Positions 45,015-54,400 of a stretch of 64,000 bases of DNA are shown here, one piece after another; the first letter of the stretch is position 1; each line of letters opens with the position of its first letter. Under the pieces are notes generated by a model, which ran no database searches, had not been told where the DNA came from, and saw only the letters and a program-made list of their open reading frames with translations. The stretch lies in the NCBI RefSeq assembly GCF_004346225.1, contig NZ_SMAJ01000018.1, positions 1-64,000 on the forward strand, given 5' to 3'. The position numbers and the translations under genes were made by a program. Source of the stretch: Paralcaligenes ureilyticus (GTDB lineage Bacteria > Pseudomonadota > Gammaproteobacteria > Burkholderiales > Burkholderiaceae_B).

Positions 45015-45066
45015 GGAGGTTGGCCTGACTGTTCTTTCCGAGCAATGCCAACCAGGCCCGGCCTCC
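45015..45066. other. Nested hairpin between the ABM-like gene and the NRPS
   Basis: GGTTGGC (45018-45024) pairs with GCCAACC (45047-45053), and outside it GGAGG (45015-45019, overlapping the inner stem by two bases) can pair with CCTCC (45062-45066). It may limit read-through so that the small protein is made in excess of the NRPS. There is no U-run. Confidence 0.35.
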
Positions 45067-45128
45067 CCCAATCCCCGCATCAATTGTCCGAATAACGGGT
45101 CGGGTTGGCTTTCTGTCCAGGCGCGCGC

Positions 45129-48100
45129 ATGACCGTTTCTCCTCCTTCCCCTGGCTCGACATCACCCGTTCGCACGCCTAACACCGGAAACCCCGCCCTG
45201 CGTCCCATCGAAGACGCCTATCCGCTGACCCGAATGCAGCAGGCGCTGCTGGTGCGTTGCCTTTCCTATCCCGATCAGCCACTTTACATGGGGCAATGGT
45301 GGGCCGTTCTGGACGGAGACCTGAACCAGCAAGCATTCACCGCCGCCTGGCAGGGCGTGGTCGACCGCCACACAGCCTTGCGCAGCGGCTTTCATTGGGA
45401 TCTGAAAGATCACCCGTTCCAGGTGGTTCACCGCCAGGCCGCTTTGACGGTCAACGTGAAAGACTGGCTCGGCCATGTCGATTGGCGCAAACGTCTTGAC
45501 TCGTTCCTGGCCGACGATCGCGCCCGGCCGTTCGATATCAAGAAGCCGCCACTGATGCGCATCGCGCTCATCCGGCTGGCGCCAACGCGCCACCTTGTCG
45601 TCTGGACGCGCCATCATCTTACGGTCGACGGCTGGTCTCTGGGTGTCGTCCTGGGCGAAGTATTTTCCTTATATAAGGCGCTATGCGCCGGGCAGCCGCA
45701 CGCGTTGCCGCCCGCCCCCGCGTTTCGAGCCTACGTGAACTGGGAACAATCCAGCGACCGGTCGGCGGCGTTAAGCCATTGGCGCAACGTCCTGGCCACC
45801 GGCGCGCCGGACGAACGCGACCCCGCCGAACGCCGCCACATCGCGACAACGGAAACCTCCGGACCGGAAATCCAGGCCATCGTCCGCCATCTGCCGGAAT
45901 CCATTTCAGAACGCCTGAACGCGCTGGCCCGGTCTTGCCGCGTCACCGTCAATACCGTCATTCAGGCCGCCTGGTCCATGGTCGATAGCCGGCTGACCGG
46001 CCGCGATACGGCTCTTTTCGGCGCAGTGGAAACAGTGCGCCCCCCCCATCTCGCGCAGGGCGAAACAACCGACCTCGTCGGAATTCAGATTCAGATACAA
46101 CCCGTTCTGGCCCGTATCGACCAGACGCCGCTGCGCGACTGGCTCGAAGACCTGCAGGCGAAAGCGGTTGCCGCACGCAGTGCCGGCTCCATAGGCATGG
46201 ACGAGTTTCGCGATCTGCTCGGCCTGCCACGCGACAGCCTGCCATTCGATAGCCTGGTCGGTTTTCAGAACTACCCCCTGGACGAAGCCTCTGCCCTTGC
46301 CGGCAGCGGATTGACTCTGGCCGAAAGCGGCGATGTCACACTGCCCGACATGCCGCTGAACCTGATGGTGGAACGGCAGGCCGGCGGCCTGTGCCTGCAG
46401 TTGATGTTTGACCGGAATCGCTATGGCCTGCCCGACGCTACGCTACGTCTGGATATGCTGGCCGCAACACTGGCGGCCCTGCCCGATTCGGCGGCGGTTT
46501 CCGTTGACGCCATCGACGTGCTGCCCGAAGCAATCATGGCACCGTTGTTCGGCGATGCGCCCATCGACACGCCGCTGCCCGGCTCCGGGCAGACCGTAAT
46601 CCAGGCAATTCTCGAACACGTGAACAATCGGCCTCAGGCTGCAGCCGTCACTCTGGGCGAACAGAGCCTGACCTATGCCGGACTGATCGCCATCGCCTCA
46701 ACCGTGGCTGCCAGACTGGCCGCGAACGGAATCGGCCGCGGCGCCCGCGTGGGCCTGCACCTGGAACGCACCCCACTGGCCATAGCGTCTATCGTGGGCA
46801 TCATGCTGCGCGGCGCGGCGTACGTGCCCATCGACCTTAGCGCGCCCGATGAACGCAAGGCATTCATTACGGCGGAAGCAAATCTTGCCGGTGTGCTCTC
46901 GATGACGTCCGACGACGTGGCGGGTCTGCCGGCCATCGCCGTAGGCGATTTGGCGCCTGAAACGCTCGACGCCATCGCGCCCGTCGACGCAAGCGCTTTC
47001 CTGCCACCCACGGACTCGGACGAGGCTTACGTCATCTTCACCTCGGGATCCACCGGGCGCCCAAAGGGCGTTTCAATCGGCCACGACAACCTTGGCTACC
47101 ATGTAGCGGCACGAAACGCCGCCTACCCGGGTCAACCCAATCGCGTTCTTCTGCTGACCTTTCCCCTTAATTTCGATGGATCCGTCACCGGCATATTCGG
47201 CACGCTGTCCATAGGCGGAACACTCGTCCTGCCGCGCCCCATAGAAGCCACCGATCCTGATCGCCTGGCAGCGCTGATCCGCGATCAGCGCGTTACCCAA
47301 ACCATCATGATTCCATCGCAATGGAGCCTGCTGCTGTCGGCGGGAGCGCCCGCCGACCTGAACAGCCTGGAAGTGGCCGTGGTCGCAGGCGAAGCGTGTC
47401 CACGCGATCTGGTCGAGCGCCACTACGCACGGTTGCCGAAAACCCTGCTGGCCAACGAATACGGGCCAACAGAAACGACCGTCTGGGCCACGCTGGAACG
47501 ATGCGCCGCCGGAGAAACAGGGCCGGTCGCGATCGGCCACCCCATCCCCGGAACACGCGTTTACGTGGCGGACCGGAAAAACCGGCGCTGCCCACCGGGG
47601 TCTACCGGCGAGCTTCTGATCGCGGGGCCGGGAATCGCGCGCGGCTATGTGGGCCGCCCCGACCTGACGGCCGAACGCTTCATCGCCAACCCATTCCACA
47701 GCAGCCCGGGATTGCGCACCGCCTATCGCACCGGAGACCGCGTCGTTCTGGGCTTCGACGGCAAGCTGCGGTTTCACGGCCGGGCCGATGATCAGGTCAA
47801 GATCAGCGGCTATCGTATCGAGCTGGCCGAAATCAGCGCCTGCCTCCTGGAACTTCCCGGCGTCGAGGACGCGGTAACTGTCGTTCACCGTGCCGGGGCG
47901 CAAGCCCGAAGCCTGCTCATCGCTCACGTCGCAGGCGCCAATCCGCCAAGCCAGGAAGCCATCCTGCGCCACGCGCAACGCCTTCTGCCCGCATACATGG
48001 TGCCGCACAGCATCGTGCTGCACGATCGTCTGCCGCGCACCAGCACAGGCAAGATAGATCGCCACAATCTTCCTGCGCCCCTGCCTCAGGAAACCGCCTC

Positions 48101-48413
48101 CGTGGCGCCCGAAGGCGAAACCGAAGAAGCGATTGCACAAGTCTGGCAGGCCGTTCTGGGCTGCCAGGCCATTGGCCGCTTTGACGACTTCTTCGCCATC
48201 GGCGGCCGGTCGCTCGACGCCATGCAAGTGGTTTCACGCCTGCGGCGCGACCTGAAGCTTGCGGTCGATCTTATCGATCTGTTCGAATCTCCGCGACTCA
48301 ACGATCTGGCGCGCCGGGCGGCCGGCCGTAACGCCGGCGAAGGCGCCGCCATCCGCAAGCGGCAAAGAACCCGCATTGACCTGGCCGCGACCTCGCCGGA
48401 GCAAGCATCGTGA
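45129..48413 (+). CDS. NRPS module C-A-T (Tyr-like pocket)
   Basis: A 1094-residue one-module synthetase. C domain (about 28-455) with HHLTVDG, His162/His163 and Asp167. A domain (about 480-980) with VIFTSGSTGRPKG and NFDGSVTGIF, where Asp683 is the amino-group anchor. Reading the ten pocket positions by eye gives D-G-T-I-V-A-E-V-W-K, near the Tyr-type code seen in fengycin-class enzymes. T domain with Ser1028 in IGGRSLDAM. The start is ATG 45129; a TTG 8 codons upstream is less likely. Its C domain should accept the D-configured chain from the minus-strand megasynthase. The stop codon overlaps the next gene start (GTGA). Confidence 0.88.
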   Translation: MTVSPPSPGSTSPVRTPNTGNPALRPIEDAYPLTRMQQALLVRCLSYPDQPLYMGQWWAVLDGDLNQQAFTAAWQGVVDRHTALRSGFHWDLKDHPFQVVHRQAALTVNVKDWLGHVDWRKRLDSFLADDRARPFDIKKPPLMRIALIRLAPTRHLVVWTRHHLTVDGWSLGVVLGEVFSLYKALCAGQPHALPPAPAFRAYVNWEQSSDRSAALSHWRNVLATGAPDERDPAERRHIATTETSGPEIQAIVRHLPESISERLNALARSCRVTVNTVIQAAWSMVDSRLTGRDTALFGAVETVRPPHLAQGETTDLVGIQIQIQPVLARIDQTPLRDWLEDLQAKAVAARSAGSIGMDEFRDLLGLPRDSLPFDSLVGFQNYPLDEASALAGSGLTLAESGDVTLPDMPLNLMVERQAGGLCLQLMFDRNRYGLPDATLRLDMLAATLAALPDSAAVSVDAIDVLPEAIMAPLFGDAPIDTPLPGSGQTVIQAILEHVNNRPQAAAVTLGEQSLTYAGLIAIASTVAARLAANGIGRGARVGLHLERTPLAIASIVGIMLRGAAYVPIDLSAPDERKAFITAEANLAGVLSMTSDDVAGLPAIAVGDLAPETLDAIAPVDASAFLPPTDSDEAYVIFTSGSTGRPKGVSIGHDNLGYHVAARNAAYPGQPNRVLLLTFPLNFDGSVTGIFGTLSIGGTLVLPRPIEATDPDRLAALIRDQRVTQTIMIPSQWSLLLSAGAPADLNSLEVAVVAGEACPRDLVERHYARLPKTLLANEYGPTETTVWATLERCAAGETGPVAIGHPIPGTRVYVADRKNRRCPPGSTGELLIAGPGIARGYVGRPDLTAERFIANPFHSSPGLRTAYRTGDRVVLGFDGKLRFHGRADDQVKISGYRIELAEISACLLELPGVEDAVTVVHRAGAQARSLLIAHVAGANPPSQEAILRHAQRLLPAYMVPHSIVLHDRLPRTSTGKIDRHNLPAPLPQETASVAPEGETEEAIAQVWQAVLGCQAIGRFDDFFAIGGRSLDAMQVVSRLRRDLKLAVDLIDLFESPRLNDLARRAAGRNAGEGAAIRKRQRTRIDLAATSPEQAS

Positions 48414-51400
48414 ACAGCGGTTACATCGCCGCCGCATCGTTCGCGCAACGGCAGCTTCGCTATCTGGACCTGCTGCAACCGGGAGGCTCGGAATACGCGC
48501 TTCCGTTTGTGCTGGAAATAACAGGCGCCTTCGACGAAACGGCGCTGCGGCGAGCGTTCGACGCGGTCATTGATCGGCACGACGTGCTGCGAGCTTCGTT
48601 CCCCCTGATCAATGACATCCCGGCCCTGGCCGTGCTCGATCAACGTGTGATCGCCATGCCTGCCATCGAGCTTTCCGCCGGAACCCGCGCCGACTGGCGC
48701 AGGCAACTGGCAGGCGCCGTAACGGATATGGTGGCGCGACCCTTCAACCTCGAAAAAGGCCCAGTACTGGCAGCGGCACTTTTCCGGCCTGCCTACCCCG
48801 AAGCGGCCGGCTGTTCGGCGGGCCTGGCGGTGGTCTTTCATCACGCCGTAGCCGACGGCGCGTCATTGCCGATTTTTCTGGACGACCTGATCGTCGCCTA
48901 CAACGCGGCCGTCACCGGGGCCGCGCCCGCATGGCAGGAACTGGCGCTGCAATACCCGGACTACGCCGACTGGGAACAGGAGCGTTTCGGGGCAGCCGAT
49001 GCCCCGGCCATGACCGAAGCCCTGCGCTACTGGCGCGAAACGCTGCGCGGGGTCCCGTCACTCCTGGACCTGCCGCTGGACCGGCCACGCAGCGCAATGC
49101 AGTCCCCCGGTGTCGGAGCCACGGCGCGCCTGAACCTGCCGGCCCCGATCGGCAACGCCTTGGCCGATTTGGCCCGTCTTAAAGGCTGCACGCCTTTCAT
49201 GGCTTTTCTGGCTGTGTTCTTCACCGTGCTGCACCGCTGGAGCGGCCTGGACGATCTGGTCGTGACCGTGCCCGTATCCAAGCGCACGCGGCCCGAACTG
49301 ACCAGGCTGATCGGGCTGCTGGTCGACACGCTGCCGTTGCGCGTGTCCTGTAGTCCGGATACGAGCTTCGACTCCTTGCTTGGAGACGTGCATAAAGTAT
49401 TTCGAGACGGCATCCGCCATCGCGACGTTCCGTTCCAGCGCATTGTCCAGTCCATCGAAATCGAACGGCGCACCGACGTTGTTCCCCTGATGCAAATTTT
49501 GTTCGGCGGCCTGGAGCCGGCCGACGATCCCGTCATCGCAGCTGACGGCACCTGCTTTGCCGCCACCGACGATCAGGCGGACCAGACAGCCAAGGCCGAC
49601 ATATCCTTCGTTTACCGCCAGTCCGCCGAACAGGTCGAGCTATGGTGCCGCTACGATCAGGCGCTGTTCGAGCACGCAAGCATCGAGAATCTGCTTTCGT
49701 GCTTCGGCGCCATCGCCGCCGCAGCGGCACGCGCGCCCAACCAGGCGATCGGCGATCTTCCCCTGATGGACGAAGCGGCCGGACGCGACCTTATCGCCCG
49801 ATTCAACCGAACCCGCCGGCCGTACCCGGACAATCAATCCGTCGCCGCCCTGTTCAACGACGTGGCCCGTCAACATCCCCAACGCATCGCCATCGACGAT
49901 GGCGGGCGGCTTACCCGCTACGCCGAACTGGCTGACCGGTCGGCCCGCCTCGCCGCTATCCTTGCGCAAGCCGGCCTGGGGCCCGATGACGCAGTCATGC
50001 TTGTCCTTCCCCTATCGGACCGATTTCTTGCCCTGATGCTGGCCATTTTGCAGATCGGCGCCATCTATGTTCCGCTCGATCCGGCACATCCCCATGCGCA
50101 TCGCGCCCGGCTTTCGAAGTCGATTGGCGCCCGCGCCGTTATCCTGTCGACCGCCGAGGACCAGGAAGAATACGAAGGAATCCAGGTCCTGGACGCGCAG
50201 ACGCTGGACGCGCGTGCGGCGCAACTGGCAGCCGATTTCACGGTGCCGCACGGCTCGTCGGGCACGGCTTACATCATGTTTACATCGGGCTCCACGGGCG
50301 AGCCCAAGGGCGTGGCGGTTCCACATCGGGCCATCGCACGCCTGGTCTGCAACACCAACTTTGCGTCCTTTGGCCCAGACACCCGCGCGGCCGTCTACTC
50401 CAATCCGTCCTTTGATGCGTCCACACTCGAAATCTGGGCTCCCCTCCTGAACGCAGGCACGGCCATCGTGATCGAACGCAAGGCCATGCTCGATATCGCC
50501 AAGCTGCGACGCCTATTGGCGGAATCCAACATCACGCTCTTGTGGGTCACCGCGGGGCTGTTTCAGGAAATTGCCGGCATCGACCCATCGGCCTTCGCCG
50601 GCAATCGGCTGGTGCTCACCGGCGGCGACACCGTCAGCCCGGAAGCGGCCCGCGCTGTGCTGGCCGCGGGGGCGGGATCGGGATTGCGGCTGATGAACGG
50701 CTACGGCCCGACCGAGAACACCACCTTCAGCACCACCTTCGACATTGCCGGCCTGGATGCGAACAGTCTTTCCGTACCCATAGGCCTGCCCATCGCCAAC
50801 AGCGCGATCTACGTACTGGATCGGCGCGGACAACCACTGCCGATCGGCGTGAACGGCGAAATCTATGTCGGGGGCGACGGAGTCGCCAACGGATACGTCG
50901 GCGACCCGGAACGCACGGCAGCGGCATTTCTGCCCGACCCGTTCGACGAGCGCGGCAAAGCGCGCATGTATCGGACCGGCGATCACGGCCGCTGGCGCCA
51001 GGACGGCGCCATCCTGTTTGCAGGCCGTTCGGACGATCAGGTCAAAGTACGAGGATTTCGCATCGAGCTCAACGAAATCGCTGCCGCATTGGGGCGCCAT
51101 CCGGCACTACGCACCGTTCATGTCGCCGCCCCAAAGGATTCGAAGGGAGGGCGTCAAATCGTCGCCTACGTGGTGGCGCACACGCAGCCCGCGCCAAGCG
51201 CGGCCGACCTGCGCCTGTTCCTGGAACCGCTGCTGCCGTCGCACATGCTGCCCAACGCCTACGTCGCGACGGAATCGCTGGCGCTTAACCTCAACGGCAA
51301 AGTCGACCGCAAGGCGTTGCCTGCGGTGCAAGACCATCATTACGACCGATCGGCGCAGACCGTCGCACCGCGAACCGAAGAGGAATGCGCGTTGCATGCC

Positions 51401-54400
51401 ATTTGGCAGGAACTTCTGGGAATCGACACCGTTGGTGTCACCGATAATTTTTTCCATGTCGGCGGCGATTCCATCCTGGCTATCCGCATGGCCGCCCGCG
51501 CCGCCGACGCAGGCTTACCGCTGACGCCCACCGACGTCTTCCAGCTCCAGACCATCGAGCGGCTGGCGGATGCGGCCTCTCTGGCGCGCCCCCGTCAAAA
51601 GCGCGCCGCGGCCGATCGCGCCTTCTCCGCGGAGCTGGTTCCCATCGTTCAATACAACGAGGCAAATCAGCCCTTCCTGCTGGCCAGCCTGGCTCTGGAC
51701 CGGCCCATCGGCGTCGTGGAACTCGCATTGGTCATCCAGCATCTGGCCGAACGTCACGAGGCCTTGCGTTTGCGATGGATCCGCGACGGCGAGGCACGCC
51801 GGCTGGAAATCATGGCTTATGTGGCTCAATTGCCTTTTCGCACGGTGGAAGAGCCCAGCCTGGCCGACGCGCAACTGGACAACTGGATAGCAGAGCATGC
51901 GGCGCGCATCGGCCGCGGGCTCGACACACAATCCGGCGTCATGGTCGCCACCACATTAATCGATCGCGGCCCGACAGCCGGGCCGGTTGTCGTCCTGGCG
52001 CTGCACCGGGCCATAGCAGACGAGCGCACCCTGGCGCTGATCGTCGCCGAGCTGGAAACGGCGATCAAAGCAGGGCATGCGGCATTGCCGATCCTGGATA
52101 CGGCCTACGGCGACTGGCTGGACTGGCTGGAGGGCTACGCCGACGAGCAAGCCGCGGGCCGCGGGCTGACCACTCTGGAAAGCGCCGCAATGCGAACATC
52201 CATGCCTCCTTTGCTGGTTGACGCGCCCGCAGACGGGCCGAGCATCGCCGCGGAATATTGGCTTGATCCCGCAGTTGCCGCGACCCTGACCGACCACGCG
52301 CCGGCACGGCTCATCACCACGCCGCTCGACATACTAGCGACCGCCCTGGCGGCGGCTCTGCCGCCGCCAAACAGCGATGCGGTGCTGATCGAGGCCATCG
52401 ACGAGCAGCGCAACCTGCCCCGCAACGCACCGAACGTCGAAGGGCTTCTGGGCAATCTGGACAGCGTTTTGACCATTCTCGCACCCACGGGACACATGCC
52501 GGTCGCCGCACGGCTGCACGCAGTCAAGGCCGCACGCCAAGCCGTGTCGGCAACCGCTCCGGTCTATCGGGTGCTGGGCCAGACCTTCGATCTGCCCGGC
52601 GCCGCACTTGGCATTGCCTGGTCGAGCCCATCCGCCGCACGCGCCGCGATACGATTCCATTCGCTGCCTACGTTCAGCGCCTCAGTAAAAGGCATGCTGG
52701 TGGCAAGCGCAATCGGCCCCCGGCTGCGCCTGGCCTGGGCCGGCGCGGAGCCGGCCGGCGGCGCTGCCGAGCTGCTCGAACGGGTAGCGCACACACTTGG
52801 TTTAATCGCGGATTTGGCCACACCGAACGCACGCCCTCTGTACACGCCGGCCGATTTTCCGCTCGCCGGGCTGTCCACGCCAGAACTGGCCGGCATCGTC
52901 GACGCCGCAACGGATATCGAAGCCATCTACCCCCTGTCGCCGATGCAGGAAGCCATGCTGGTCCACACGCTTGCCGCCGTACGCTCCGAAATCAACTTCG
53001 AGCAAAGCTGCATGCGTATTCGCGGCCCGCTCGATCATGAAGCATTCCGCCATGCCTGGGCAACGGTATTCGAGCGGCACGATGTGCTGCGCACCGCTTT
53101 TCACTGGCGCGGGCTGGCGCGCCCGCTGCAAGTCGTCCACCGCACCGTGCCCTTGCCGCTAACCACCCAGACATGGCCGGCATTCGACGCCGTCAGGCTG
53201 GATGCACTCCTCGCTCGCGACCGGGAGCAGGGGTTTGATCTGGAGCAGGCGCCGCTGGTGCGGCTAAGCATCATCCAGGTGGCGGCCGACGATGCATATG
53301 TCGTTTCCAGTTTCCATCATCTGCTGGTCGACGGCTGGTGCCTGGGCCGGTTGGAACGCGAGGTCCGGGCCGCCTACGAAACCTATCGCAGCCGCCGCCC
53401 GCCGTTGTTCGACACGCCGGTTCCCTATCAGTCCTACATCGCCTGGTTGGCGCAGGCGGACTGCGCCGACAGCCAGCGGTTTTTCATCGACCTTTTGAAC
53501 AACTTGCCGGATCGGCGCCGGCTGTTTCCCGCAGCAAAAGGCCCGGCCCATGCCTTTACCACGACGCACCGGACGCTGGATCGCCCGGCCAGCCGGGCAC
53601 TGATGGCTTTCGCGCGACGGCGCGGGCTGACGCTGGCCACGACCCTTCATTTCGCCTGGGCCGTCTGGTTGGGAGCCCGCCTGGGCTCCGAGGACGTCGT
53701 GTTCGGAACCACGGTATCGGGGCGCCCTTCGGGCGTACCAGGTGTCGAAAGAATTGTCGGCCTGTTCATCAACAACCTGCCGATCCGCCTGCAACTGGGT
53801 AGTGATGCGCGTCCCGCCGAACGCCTCCAGGCCATTCAGTCGCTGCTGGGACAATTGCAAAGCCACGCCCACCTTTCACCCATGGCCGTCGCCGAGGCCG
53901 CCGGCGGCCAATCGGGGCCCCTGTTCGACACCCTGGTCGTGGTCGAGAACCTGGCCTCTGGAACCAGCGCCTGGAGCGGCGCCGAAGGCCTGACCGTCGA
54001 AGCGGTGCACTCTCGCATGAAAACGGCTTACGACCTGACATTCATAGCCATACCGGGCGATTCGATCGCCCTGTCTCTGGTGCAGCCCGACGACGGGCGA
54101 ACGCTCGAAGACGCAAGCGCCGTGCTGGACGCCGTGGCGGCTATCCTGACCGCATTGCCCGATGCGGTAGACAACCGTCTTGACAGCCTGCCTCGCCCCG
54201 AAGCGCGCCCGCCTGTTGTCCTCGCCGGTACACCTTCGGCACAGCCCGTTCGCTTCGCCACCCGGCCTCGCAGCACGCTGGAAGCCCAGATCGCCGACGT
54301 GGTGGCCGATCTTTCCGCCGTGCCCCAAGGCGGCGAACCGATGGCCGCCCTGGACCTGGACACGGATTTCTGGTTCATGGGCGTCAACTCCCTGAAGCTG

